Positions 45,535 through 53,599 of a stretch of DNA of 64,000 bases are shown here, in pieces. The position numbers were made by a program, and so were the translations under genes. This stretch comes from Bog-473 sp963745175 (GTDB lineage: Bacteria > Actinomycetota > Acidimicrobiia > Acidimicrobiales > RAAP-2). Below the pieces are notes generated by a model. It had not been told where the DNA came from. It saw only the letters and a program-made list of their open reading frames with translations, and ran no database searches. The first letter of the stretch is position 1, and every line of letters begins with the position of its first letter. The stretch spans positions 310,001 to 374,000 of the forward strand of contig CAVUWK010000001.1 in assembly GCA_963745175.1 (NCBI GenBank), in the 5' to 3' direction.

Positions 45535-46074
45535 ACGGAACGCGGGCCGAGGCTTCCCATCGTGCCGCCTCGATAGCGAACAGGACCCTGGGCCGTTGGC
45601 CCCGCCACGTGTCTACGGGCTCCGTCAGACCTCGGTTGGTGAGGCCCGACTTCTCGAGTACCCGGACGGATGCCAAGTTTTCCGGATCTGCCGTTGCCCA
45701 CATCGTGGCTCTGTGCATGGTGGAGAATCCAAAGTCGAGCAAGAGCCGAGTTGCTTCGGTCGCGTACCCCGACCCCAACGATCCGAGCGGAGGTACCACC
45801 CGATCTGCCCACTGTCCACATCCTCAATCCGGTCGATTCCGGCCCAACCACAGAACCCCTCGGTGTCCTCAACGACCAGATTGTAACGGAGCCGAGGGTT
45901 GAGGTCTGGCTCTTCGAGCAGCCATGGCAACAGAACGGAGTGAGCTGAGTCTCGATCGACCCGGAACTTCATGTACGTGAACATTGCTTCGTCGGATTCG
46001 AGTGCGAGAAGCGCATCTCGGTCGTGAGGAAGGAAGTCCCGAAGGAGGATCCGGTCACCTTGGAGCCTCAACAT
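45533..46074 (-). pseudogene. GNAT acetyltransferase (RimJ/RimL-like), frameshifted
   Basis: Starts at ATG 46074 (MLRLQGDRILLRDFLPHDRD), typical of RimJ/RimL-type enzymes. The middle is FCGWAGIDRIEDVDSGQIGW then YLRSDRWGRG; the acetyl-CoA loop GYATEATRLLLDFGF and ENLASVRVLEKSGL with a C-terminal strand follow in a second frame. One G missing from a CGGGG run near 45775 would explain it. The break sits exactly at the cofactor-binding loop, so a truncated product would be inactive. Confidence 0.65.
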
Positions 46075-46103
46075 CGGACCGACAGTAGACGTCCGTAGAG
46101 GCA

Positions 46104-46134
46104 TGTCTCTGAGCCGGCGTTTTGGGGACACCCT
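46104..46134 (+). repeat. Hairpin repeat copy
   Basis: GTCTCTGAGCCGGCGTTTTG then GGGACACCC. It lies in the 125-base gap between the divergent GNAT and haemoglobin genes, so here it is close to promoters. Confidence 0.55.
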
Positions 46135-46200
46135 TTCTTTGAGGAGCATTCAGCTTTGAGGGGCTTTCAGGCGGCACACACATCCGGGTACTCTCGCTTA

Positions 46201-46665
46201 GTGACCAATCCCCCGACGCTCTACGAATGGGCCGGAGGGGAGGATGCCTTCTCACGGATGATCAACGCCTTCTATGACCGGGTTGAGCGGGATGACCTTC
46301 TGTCCGCGTTCTTTCCCGGAGGGGTCCACGAAGACCACCGCCGTCATGTGGCCGCGTGGTGGGTCGAGGTCTTTGGCGGTCCCGCCCGGTACTCCGACGA
46401 CCTTGGTGGTTACGAGCATATGTTGAGCAAGCACCTGGATCTCGGAATTACGGAAGAACAGAGGTTTCGGTTCGCTACGCTGATGCGGCTCGCTGCGGAC
46501 GACGCCGGGATGCCCGATGATCCTGAGTTCCGATCAGCGCTTGTTGCGTACCTTGAATGGGGTACTCGAATCGCCTTCGGCAACTCACAGCACCGCGCAG
46601 CCATCGTTGAACACGCTCCGGTCCCGAAATGGGGCTGGGGAGAGGCGCCTCCATATCAACCGTAG
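46201..46665 (+). CDS. Group II truncated haemoglobin (trHbO-like)
   Basis: A 154-residue globin from GTG 46201 (VTNPPTLYEWAGG). LYEWAGGEDAFSRMINAFY is the N-terminal group II pattern, WWVEVFGGPARYSDDLGGY precedes the proximal His78 in MLSKHLDLGI, and AADDAGMPDDPEFRSALVAY follows. Family members usually have a tryptophan in the helix-G motif QRW; here QRFRFATLM places phenylalanine (Phe91) at that site. Such globins bind O2/NO and may protect from nitrosative stress. It stands alone. Confidence 0.82.
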   Translation: MTNPPTLYEWAGGEDAFSRMINAFYDRVERDDLLSAFFPGGVHEDHRRHVAAWWVEVFGGPARYSDDLGGYEHMLSKHLDLGITEEQRFRFATLMRLAADDAGMPDDPEFRSALVAYLEWGTRIAFGNSQHRAAIVEHAPVPKWGWGEAPPYQP

Positions 46666-46694
46666 GACAGTTGGCCGCCCTCTGACGAACTCCC

Positions 46695-46722
46695 ATTGCC
46701 GGCAATGTACTGGGACAGGTCG
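46695..46722 (+). repeat. Hairpin repeat, degenerate copy
   Basis: ATTGCCGGCAATGTACTGGG then ACAGG. The left part is itself a palindrome, ATTGCCGGCAAT. It lies between the haemoglobin and the next plus-strand gene. Confidence 0.35.
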
Positions 46723-46751
46723 ACGCTTCTGCGTCGAGGCAGACTTGGGCA

Positions 46752-47033
46752 ATGTCAGATTCCCTTGACCAATCGCCGCTCGATACCACCTTTGACGCTG
46801 TTCGGTCGCAGTTGCCTTCAGTCGACATTGAACGGACGCGGTCCACGGACCCGCTCGCCAACAAGAACGTCTCGTTCATCCGTTGGCACGGGGTGATGGT
46901 TTCGAACCATCCGGACGGTAAGCCACCGGTTTTGGTTGATCGAGACGGGAAGGACTGGCGGGTGAGAGAGCCAGACATGGCAGTGACGAGGATCATTGCC
47001 TTGTTCTCGGCCCCAGAAGAAACGGCTGGTTAG
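46752..47033 (+). CDS. Small hypothetical protein
   Basis: A 93-residue acidic protein from ATG 46752. NVSFIRWHGVMVSNHPDGKP, VLVDRDGKDWRVREPDMAV and TRIIALFSAPEE suggest a small beta-rich fold. The ribosome site is weak (GGGCA). I do not recognise the family. It may share a transcript with the haemoglobin 87 bases upstream. Confidence 0.5.
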   Translation: MSDSLDQSPLDTTFDAVRSQLPSVDIERTRSTDPLANKNVSFIRWHGVMVSNHPDGKPPVLVDRDGKDWRVREPDMAVTRIIALFSAPEETAG

Positions 47034-47157
47034 CCATCGCATGGAGGTTCAGTCTGAGTATGCATTAGTGCCGGCGGTCTGAGACACGCGCCCATTACGC
47101 GAAACGACTCCGCCCAAACGCGGGCCTTCCACTGGAATGCCGAGGGGCATCAGGCCC

Positions 47158-48486
47158 TCAGCAGCTCATGACAGCCCTGATGCGTGTGGCCGAAGTGACG
47201 AGTGAAGTCGCGGTCGACTTGGTGATCGACTTCCCGCTTTGTGCGTTCACCTCGTTAATGAAGGCACTCAGCGTCGAGCAGTTGTCGGCATTGTCGTTGG
47301 CGGCCAGGTAGGTCTGGGCCTGGCCGAGCTTGTCGTAGAAGCTCGTCCCCGGTCCGACCCCGATGACGCTGTGTTGGAGGGCCTGCAATTGGCCAGCCGC
47401 TCCCACAACGGTGACGCTGAAGCTCGTCGTCTGCGGGCTGTTGGTGTCGTCGATATCACTCACCGAGCAGTTGACCGTGGTGGTCCCGATGGCGAAGGTT
47501 GACCCCGAGCCGGGCCCGCAGGTCGGTGTCGGCAAGGTGGTGTCGTCGGGGTCGCTCACCGTCGGTGCGGGGTAGGTGACCACCGTCCCGCTCGGGCCGG
47601 TGGCGTTCACGTTGGTGATGTTGGCCGGTTGGCCAATCGACAGGTCGTTGTCGGGCCACCACGACGCGTTCCAAGTCAGCGCCGCGACCTTGGCCTGACC
47701 TGTCTGGCTTGGGTGGAAGAAGTCGAGCGTCGACACATCGGAGGCCGAGAACGTGTAGTTATACGTGGCGCCACCGTCCCACCGGCAGTTGGCGTACAAT
47801 CCGCATACAGACGCCAGGACTCCATTGTCCGCTTGCTCCTGCGCGACCACTTGTTGGCGTTGCGATGGCGTATTCGCAGGTGCGAGCATCGACTGACAGA
47901 TGTGCCCCACCGACCATACGATCTGCGCCGTTGGGTTTGTATGGAGCTGGGACCACAACTGGAAGATGTTCGGAATGGATGCCACGAAGATGTGTGCGCC
48001 GGCCGGGAGACCCGACTCGAGCGTCGACATCGTGGCTTCGAAAGCGGATTGGAAGCTCGACGTCGGGGTCATCGATCCGATCGTCGACGTGCAGACGTCA
48101 TCAGCGCCGATGAGGATCGTCACGTACTGCACTTGCTGGTGAACTGCGCTCTGAGCCTGCGTTAGCGTGTCGGCCACCCTCGCCCCCGAAACGGAGTAGT
48201 TGAAGGCCTGGTCGGCGATCGACTCGTTGCGCTCCAAGATTCGTTGGTAGTGGCTGGCAATACCGTTGGCCGGGTAGCCGTCCCCCGTGCTCCACGAATC
48301 CTGTGGGTGGCTCCCGAAGGAGCAGCAGTCGTCGAACGCCTGAGTGATGGAGTCACCGATCGCCGCCATGCTGTCGGGGAGCGGGGGCGGAGCCACTGCG
48401 CCTGCGCCAGTCGCCCGGGCCGGCAACCAGACGCCCAGCAGCAGGCATGCCCCAAGCAACATTGTCGGCCGTCTTCCCCGGACCAT
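47158..48486 (-). CDS. Secreted SGNH/GDSL hydrolase with HYR-like domain
   Basis: A 442-residue protein. ATG 48486 has AAGGAGGGG five bases upstream. The signal peptide is MLLGACLLLGVWLPARATGA. MAAIGDSITQAF supplies the catalytic serine, VTILIGADDV the block III position, and TLDFFHPSQTGQAKVAAL the Asp and His. After the hydrolase, about residues 290-385 form a HYR-like beta domain (TVVTYPAPTVSDPDD, then TTVNCSVSDIDD). A helical C-terminal region with one Cys pair ends the protein. Probably a secreted esterase or lipase that binds a surface. Confidence 0.8.
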   Translation of the reverse strand: MVRGRRPTMLLGACLLLGVWLPARATGAGAVAPPPLPDSMAAIGDSITQAFDDCCSFGSHPQDSWSTGDGYPANGIASHYQRILERNESIADQAFNYSVSGARVADTLTQAQSAVHQQVQYVTILIGADDVCTSTIGSMTPTSSFQSAFEATMSTLESGLPAGAHIFVASIPNIFQLWSQLHTNPTAQIVWSVGHICQSMLAPANTPSQRQQVVAQEQADNGVLASVCGLYANCRWDGGATYNYTFSASDVSTLDFFHPSQTGQAKVAALTWNASWWPDNDLSIGQPANITNVNATGPSGTVVTYPAPTVSDPDDTTLPTPTCGPGSGSTFAIGTTTVNCSVSDIDDTNSPQTTSFSVTVVGAAGQLQALQHSVIGVGPGTSFYDKLGQAQTYLAANDNADNCSTLSAFINEVNAQSGKSITKSTATSLVTSATRIRAVMSC

Positions 48487-48667
48487 CGAGCCCCTCCTTC
48501 TCACCCGCCAAGGTCTGAGCAGCAGGCAACCCGTCTCGAGCACAAGCTCTCGCGGGGTCGCTCCACCTGGGGTGACAGCAACGTATCACCGGTCTGTCCA
48601 GCCGCTGTCGGCGGGTGGCGGGCGCATAACCCTAGGTGATCCCCATCCCTGCGATGATGTGGAACGG

Positions 48668-48703
48668 CGTGTCAACCTCCCGCGCAAAGGTCCTTATCAC
48701 CGG
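48668..48703 (+). repeat. Hairpin repeat, divergent copy
   Basis: CGTGTCAACCTCCCGCGCAA then AGGTCCTTATCACC. The centre reads CCCGCGC instead of CCCGGCG. It lies upstream of the SGNH gene. Confidence 0.35.
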
Positions 48704-48762
48704 TTTTTGATCGCGACGCACCAGAGGTGCGGCGCTCGGGTGTTCTTGAGCAGTCGGTGGGG

Positions 48763-48826
48763 CCCCAGTGTCAACACGGAGCGCCCGGAACCCGAAGGGT
48801 GAGGACGAACGGTGTTGACACTGGGG
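48763..48826. repeat. Perfect 15-base inverted repeat, 34-base spacer
   Basis: CCCCAGTGTCAACAC (48763-48777) and GTGTTGACACTGGGG (48812-48826) are exact inverted copies. The gap of 640 bases from the SGNH gene to the IS110 (48487-49127) contains no recognised gene. The arms look like transposon ends facing each other, or a large regulatory palindrome. Confidence 0.7.
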
Positions 48827-49127
48827 AGGAGGCTGCTACTCGTCTCCCCGTGCGGCTGGCGGTGGTGGCCGAGCGAGCCATCGACGACGCGCCGGAGCGC
48901 AGTGGATCGGAGAACCGCCACGATGATGTACGCGAGTCGGAATCGCAGAAAAGCCATTCGCAGTTAGTTGCCTCGGAATAGGGGCGCCCGTGACATCGTC
49001 ACAAGGAACGATGGTGGGCGTAACGCCGGCGAGGATCGGATCTGCTGCGGCGGTGCTCCGGCGCGTCGTGGAGGGTTCGATCAGACGCGGCGCCGATCGC
49101 GCGCTGAGCGAGACGAAGATCACGGGG

Positions 49128-50231
49128 TCAGACCTCGGCCACCATCTCGGCCCAAAGGAACCCGGCGAGTTCGCGGGCGATGGCGGCAGCCACGACCGAG
49201 CGCACATTCTTGTGGGCAGCCAGTTGGCGGAACCGCCGAGAAAGACGGATCTGCGCAGCCCACGACCGGGCCACGGTCTCGGGCGGCGCCCCCTGTTGGC
49301 GCTCTCTGATGCCGGCACCCACATTCGGGCTGTGCTGGTAGGCCCAGGCCGCTTCACAGAGCTGGCCTCGCAGATGCGCATTGCCGGCCCTGGTGATCGA
49401 GCCCCGACGTTGGGTGAGACCCGTCGAGTTCTCCCCGGGCACGAGGCCGGTGAAGCTCATGAAGCCTCTGGCCTTGGGGAAGCGACGCCAGTCGAACACC
49501 TCGGCAGCCAGACACAGCGCACCAACTCTGGTCACGCCACGGTAAGTGGCCAAGCGTGGCACTTGCTCACCGAACGGACCCTGGGTGCACCACGGCACGA
49601 GATCGGCCTCGACCGACTCGAGGGCGGTGTCGCGCAGCTTCACGGTGGCCAGATAGTGCGAGTAGGTCGTTGCGATGGCCGGATCGTCGAAGGACAACGT
49701 GGCCAGCCAGCGTCGATGGCGTTCGGTCCACGGCGAACCTCCTCGCCACACCACGCTGTGACGAAGGAGAAACCCGCTGAGGCGGTTGCGGGCCCGGGTG
49801 AGATCTTGGACCATGTCACCGCGCGTGCGGCACAGGTCGCGCACTCCCTCTTGGGCGGGGGTGGGGATGGCGATCGGGGTGAGCTCACCGGCCCGGTGTA
49901 GTCCGGCCAGTCGTCGGGCGTCACGACGGTCGGTCTTCACCCGATCGCCCGAGCCCTTAGGGATTAAAGAGGGGGCCACCACGTCGCAGCGCACCCCCAT
50001 CGAAGTCAGCAGGCGATGGAGGTCGTAACCGGTTGGGCCCGCTTCGTAGCAGGCCCAGATCTCCTTCGGCTTCCCCACCCGTTTGACCAGGCGTCGGACC
50101 GAGTCGGTGTCGTGGAAGATCTTGTCGACCTCGGCGGTGTCGCGATCGGGCGACAACACCGCCACCGCGATCGAGTCCTTCGCGACGTCCATCCCCAGGT
50201 GGACGAATCCTCGGTGGGCAATACTGGACAC
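49128..50231 (-). CDS. IS110-family transposase, second type, intact
   Basis: A 367-residue DEDD recombinase distinct from the two other IS110 copies. HLGMDVAKDSIAVAVLSP has the first Asp, ACYEAGPTGYDLHRLL the Glu, and VKTDRRDARRLAGLHRAG the Asp pair. The C-terminal domain shows LATYRGVTRVGALCLAAEV and GLVPGENSTGLTQRRGSI with the catalytic serine region. GTG 50231 is the start. There is only one copy in the window, so element ends cannot be set by comparison. All key residues look intact. Confidence 0.85.
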   Translation of the reverse strand: MSSIAHRGFVHLGMDVAKDSIAVAVLSPDRDTAEVDKIFHDTDSVRRLVKRVGKPKEIWACYEAGPTGYDLHRLLTSMGVRCDVVAPSLIPKGSGDRVKTDRRDARRLAGLHRAGELTPIAIPTPAQEGVRDLCRTRGDMVQDLTRARNRLSGFLLRHSVVWRGGSPWTERHRRWLATLSFDDPAIATTYSHYLATVKLRDTALESVEADLVPWCTQGPFGEQVPRLATYRGVTRVGALCLAAEVFDWRRFPKARGFMSFTGLVPGENSTGLTQRRGSITRAGNAHLRGQLCEAAWAYQHSPNVGAGIRERQQGAPPETVARSWAAQIRLSRRFRQLAAHKNVRSVVAAAIARELAGFLWAEMVAEV

Positions 50232-50401
50232 GGCTGGCTCCTTCCCTCCGTATGTCGGCTCCGTTCACCGCACAAGTGAATGATCCACGTAAATGCGGAT
50301 GCCGGAGGAGCCGGCCGTTCCATACTGATTAGGGGGCAAGTCAGCCAAGTGCCTTCTCCCGCCAACGATCCCGGGCTGCTGCGCCTCCGGTGGTACTGGC
50401 T

Positions 50402-51163
50402 CTACGGTCGAGCGCTGGCTAGAGGGATCTCGATCGGAAAGAGGTGATCGCCCTTGAAGCGCTTGGGCTCAGTCATGGAGAAGGCTGGTTGGGCCATGAC
50501 GCGAGGGCGGGTTCCGTGATTTGGATTCGAGGAGTGGAACAGCAGGGGGTGGATCAACATTACGTCGCCTTCCTCGGCAACAACTTCGACCACTCCGGGC
50601 CAGTCTTCCTGCTCGAGGATGGCTGTCAGGGGTTCATCGAAGTTGTCGGCGTCGAGCCCGTCAGGCTCCGCGTCCCAAAGGAGGCGGGCGGCCAGCAGAT
50701 GAGAGTTCTCGACGAGCAAGGTCCCACCTTCACCAGGGTGCACCGTTGAGAAACAGAAGAGATTCACGAGAGCCTGCTCGGGCGAGTTGAGGTGGTGGCG
50801 GAACCATCCGCCTTCGATGTGCCAGTCGTCTCCGTAAGGAGGGTCAGCGAATCCTGGAAAGGTGATCGGCCACCAGCCCATCTCCTTGGAGATCTTCCAT
50901 CGGCCGGGACCCACGAGCTGGTCCACCGCAGAGCGGAATCGTGCTGTCAAGGCATCGGTGTAGGGCGGCTGCGTCATCACCTCCTGCAGCCAGACCCTTG
51001 GTTGGGTCCAGTGCCCTGGTCCTTCCAGATCGATCCCGATGCGCTTGCCGAGGTCCCGTCGCACCGCTTTGGCCACCGGGGCGGGGAACGCGTGGGGAAG
51101 AAGCGTCCATCCTCGCTCGATGAACTCATCGATCTGGTCGCTCGACAAGGGTCCGGAAATCAC
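50402..51163 (-). CDS. PhyH-family dioxygenase with HxE-type ligand
   Basis: A 253-residue protein. ERGWTLLPHAFPAPVAKAVR is the usual N-terminal helix. The first metal site reads GDDWHIEGGWFRHH, giving His-x-Glu instead of His-x-Asp; the distal site is PLLFHSSNPNHGTRPRVMAQ with His and the 2-oxoglutarate Arg. STVHPGEGGTLLVENSHL is typical of the ectoine-hydroxylase-like branch. The fold assignment is secure; whether iron binding is normal is open. It lies between the second IS110 type and the sulfotransferase. Confidence 0.75.
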   Translation of the reverse strand: MISGPLSSDQIDEFIERGWTLLPHAFPAPVAKAVRRDLGKRIGIDLEGPGHWTQPRVWLQEVMTQPPYTDALTARFRSAVDQLVGPGRWKISKEMGWWPITFPGFADPPYGDDWHIEGGWFRHHLNSPEQALVNLFCFSTVHPGEGGTLLVENSHLLAARLLWDAEPDGLDADNFDEPLTAILEQEDWPGVVEVVAEEGDVMLIHPLLFHSSNPNHGTRPRVMAQPAFSMTEPKRFKGDHLFPIEIPLASARP

Positions 51164-51218
51164 CAGGAAAGGCTATGTCTACCGAGTTCACGGGCGGGCG
51201 CCCTCGGTGCGAAGCGTC

Positions 51219-51250
51219 GGGTGGCTCAGTCCCGGCGAACTGGCCCAGCC
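51219..51250 (+). repeat. Hairpin repeat copy
   Basis: GGGTGGCTCAGTCCCGGCGA then ACTGGCCCAGCC. It keeps CCGGCGAACTGG. It lies between the PhyH start and the sulfotransferase stop. Confidence 0.6.
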
Positions 51251-51269
51251 CACGAACCCATCATGAGAC

Positions 51270-52199
51270 TCAGATCCCGACGGCGTGGCGGCCGCCCTCG
51301 AGCCAGGTTCGTAGTGCCGGATCTAGGGTCGACGCTGAGGTCTCATACAGCGCAAGATCGTCGGAGTTCAACACGCCGCGCCATCGACCGCTGTCTCCCT
51401 TGTAGAAAAAGCTGTCTGCGCCGCCCTTCCACACCATCGCCATGCGGTCGTCGAAGTGACGTGCCTCATCGCGCATGGCCTCGAATCCGACTGTTGCCAG
51501 CAAAGCAGGCCAGCAATCCTCGCTGACATGTATGGCGCAGAAATCGGCGATCCGCCGCATCTCGGTCTCGGGGTCGGCTTTGAGATCAGCGAAGTGGACA
51601 AGCAACACGTTGGGAAGCTCTCGGGCCGCCCACCAGGTCGATAAATGGTGGTGATGTGACCAGAAAGGCCAGCCGTCGGATTCCCACTCGAACCATCCCT
51701 CGCTCACCCACCGGGGCCACAACTCGCGTGGTGTCGCCGGGCAACGAGGGAATGCCGGCCCCGGCCGGTCAGGGTCGTTGAAGAGTTCGAACATCATGTC
51801 GGTGTAGGACGAATAGTGGTTGAACAACGACATGAAGACGTCGCGGGTGTCACGGCCCACGACGATGTACTTGGACCATGGGAAGAACCGCAGACCATCA
51901 GCGGCCAGATGGCTCTTAATGAACCTTCGATGACGCTGTGCCTCGAGACGATCGAGAATCGGTTGGAGAGGTCCCATGAACCGAGAGTCGATCCACGGCG
52001 AAATTTCGCTCAATCTCGCAGGCAGGGGTTCTGGTCCGAGGATCAGGGCAGCGAGGATGCGCTGCGTCCAGGTCGTCCCGGCCTTGTACGCCGTTGTGAC
52101 GAAGATGTCGTCGTCACGTGGCACGAAGTGGTCCCAACGGGTGCTGTCGAGATGGTGGTTGCGGTACTCCCGGGTTCGCTCGGGTGGTTCGAGCCTCAT
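51270..52199 (-). CDS. Sulfotransferase (PAPS-dependent, cytosolic type)
   Basis: A 309-residue Sulfotransfer_1 protein. FVTTAYKAGTTWTQRILAAL is the 5'-phosphosulfate loop (usually YPKSGTTW), YIVVGRDTRDVFMSLFNHYS the 3'-phosphate site, and FFYKGDSGRWRGVLNSDDL the C-terminal GxxGxxK-like loop. FIKSHLAADGL holds the catalytic-histidine region. This arrangement matches bacterial enzymes related to aryl/alcohol sulfotransferases. The acceptor is unknown. ATG 52199 is the start. It is flanked by repeats on both sides. Confidence 0.85.
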   Translation of the reverse strand: MRLEPPERTREYRNHHLDSTRWDHFVPRDDDIFVTTAYKAGTTWTQRILAALILGPEPLPARLSEISPWIDSRFMGPLQPILDRLEAQRHRRFIKSHLAADGLRFFPWSKYIVVGRDTRDVFMSLFNHYSSYTDMMFELFNDPDRPGPAFPRCPATPRELWPRWVSEGWFEWESDGWPFWSHHHHLSTWWAARELPNVLLVHFADLKADPETEMRRIADFCAIHVSEDCWPALLATVGFEAMRDEARHFDDRMAMVWKGGADSFFYKGDSGRWRGVLNSDDLALYETSASTLDPALRTWLEGGRHAVGI

Positions 52200-52259
52200 G
52201 GGAACAGATCATCTCACGAGGCAATTCTTGGAGCTGAGCCGAACGAGCCTGATTGGCAT

Positions 52260-52291
52260 CGTCCTCGTCCCGGCGTATCGGGGCAGCCTGG
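52260..52291 (+). repeat. Hairpin repeat copy
   Basis: CGTCCTCGTCCCGGCGTATC then GGGGCAGCCTGG. It lies just upstream of the sulfotransferase, 40 bases from another copy. Confidence 0.55.
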
Positions 52292-52312
52292 TCTACTTCT
52301 TGGCATGGCGGC

Positions 52313-52353
52313 ATTGTGCCATCGGACCGGCGAACTGGGCGCCCGGGTGACAC
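52313..52353 (+). repeat. Hairpin repeat, second copy in the same gap
   Basis: TTGTGCCATCGGACCGGCGA, then ACTGGGCGCCCGGGTGACACC. Two copies in one gap with no gene between could mark a lost cassette. Confidence 0.6.
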
Positions 52354-52389
52354 CGAGCAATTACTCACGCTTCGCGCGAGAGTCGGGGC

Positions 52390-52578
52390 ATGTCAGAGAA
52401 GGAAATTCCATGCCGCAGGTGCGATGGCCTGCTCATCGAGTCGACGACGCACCTTGCCGTCCTCGAAGATGGTTCGAGGTGGCCGCTGCTCACCTGCTCG
52501 AAGGTGCCGACGCACCAGTTGGCTGGATGGAACGAGAGGCTGGAGACCCGGATCTTCGCGATCGAGCCGATCCAGTAG
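52390..52578 (+). CDS. Small Cys-rich protein (zinc-ribbon-like)
   Basis: A 62-residue protein from ATG 52390. It has IPCRRCDGLLIES near the start and LLTCSKVPTHQLAGW later, so CxxC with a further Cys and His could bind zinc. It is bracketed by two repeats, 52313 and 52594, as a minimal one-gene unit. The family is not recognised. Confidence 0.5.
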   Translation: MSEKEIPCRRCDGLLIESTTHLAVLEDGSRWPLLTCSKVPTHQLAGWNERLETRIFAIEPIQ

Positions 52579-52593
52579 CCGGTCGTCACGCGC

Positions 52594-52633
52594 TGTCCCA
52601 CCGATCCGGCGAACTGGGATACTCCGGTGTGAC
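52594..52633 (+). repeat. Hairpin repeat with paired arms TCCCA/TGGGA
   Basis: TGTCCCACCGATCCGGCGAA then CTGGGATACTCCGGTGTGAC. Arms TCCCA and TGGGA pair. Its right end overlaps the GTG start of the PAP2 gene. Confidence 0.65.
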
Positions 52634-53333
52634 GCTTCCGCTGGGAAGATCGGGCAATACTGATCGATTCCGTTCACGTCGATGGTACTGGCGAGCCCTT
52701 CTACTGGTGGTGGCCTGGGCCGCCCTGACCGGGCTCTTGATCGTCGTCGGCCTAGGGGTCGTGCACTCTTCTTCAGTCAATCGATTCGACCGCCACGTAA
52801 CCTCCGTCGTTGCCGCTAACCGGACTCCGGCGCTCGACGACACCATGAAAGCCGTGACCTGGCTCGGTTCGTGGGTTGCCCTCGCGGCGACCGGGATTCT
52901 CTTGGTCGTCCTTGGTCTCCGTCGGCGCCTTTCGATGCTCGCTGTTGTTCTGGCGCTCATCGCTTGGGCTGGGGAGAGTGGAGGTGTAACGCTGGCCAAG
53001 AACGTGGTCCAGCGAGACCGCCCAACGGAGGAGCTCCGGCTGGTCTCGGCGCACGGCTGGTCGTGGCCGTCGGGTCATACCGCCGTCGCCCTCCTAGTGT
53101 TCACCACCTTGGCCCTCGTGGTGCTGGCTCTCACCTCAAGACCGGGCTATCGAATGCTGGCGTGCGTGCTGGCGGCGTTGGCAGTCGTGGCGGTGGCGTT
53201 CTCACGGGTCGAGCTGGGTGTGCATTGGACCACCGATGTCCTCGCAAGCGTGCTCTTCGTCAGCGCATGGCTGGCGGTTCTGGTTTCCTTATTCGCCTCC
53301 GACATTCGTGAAGCGCGTGGACCCAGAGGCTGA
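52629..53333 (+). CDS. PAP2-superfamily phosphatase
   Basis: A 234-residue membrane protein with about six hydrophobic segments. The signature is KNVVQRDRPTEE, WSWPSGHTAVALL and FSRVELGVHWTTDVLAS, giving all catalytic residues. GTG 52629 overlaps the preceding repeat; a later start is possible because the first 18 residues are not conserved. It probably dephosphorylates lipid phosphates. It differs clearly from the PAP2 gene at 28604. Confidence 0.82.
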   Translation: MTLPLGRSGNTDRFRSRRWYWRALLLVVAWAALTGLLIVVGLGVVHSSSVNRFDRHVTSVVAANRTPALDDTMKAVTWLGSWVALAATGILLVVLGLRRRLSMLAVVLALIAWAGESGGVTLAKNVVQRDRPTEELRLVSAHGWSWPSGHTAVALLVFTTLALVVLALTSRPGYRMLACVLAALAVVAVAFSRVELGVHWTTDVLASVLFVSAWLAVLVSLFASDIREARGPRG

Positions 53334-53455
53334 CTGAGACAACGCGTCCTATGAGCCCGCATTCCGAGCGGCCGGACCTGCGCCGGTTCCCTTGTACCGG
53401 CAGTTGGCGAGGGATCTCCGGCGCTTGCGATTCCGTGTCTCGTGGCGCTGAAGGG

Positions 53456-53487
53456 TGACACCCCGTCCCGGCGAACGGGGATACCTC
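53456..53487 (+). repeat. Hairpin repeat, best-paired copy
   Basis: GGTGACACCCCGTCCCGGCG then AACGGGGATACC. CCCCGT and ACGGGG form a six-base stem, and the outer GGT/ACC also pair, leaving unpaired bases between. It lies between PAP2 and the nitronate monooxygenase. Confidence 0.7.
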
Positions 53488-53599
53488 GGTTAGCGGGATT
53501 ATGGGCGCGCATAGTGGGATACTGCTGACGCATCGCGGGCCGGCCGCGGTGAGCTGTCGGAGATCGGCGGCAAGGACCGTGGCGACTGGAAGGTGATCG

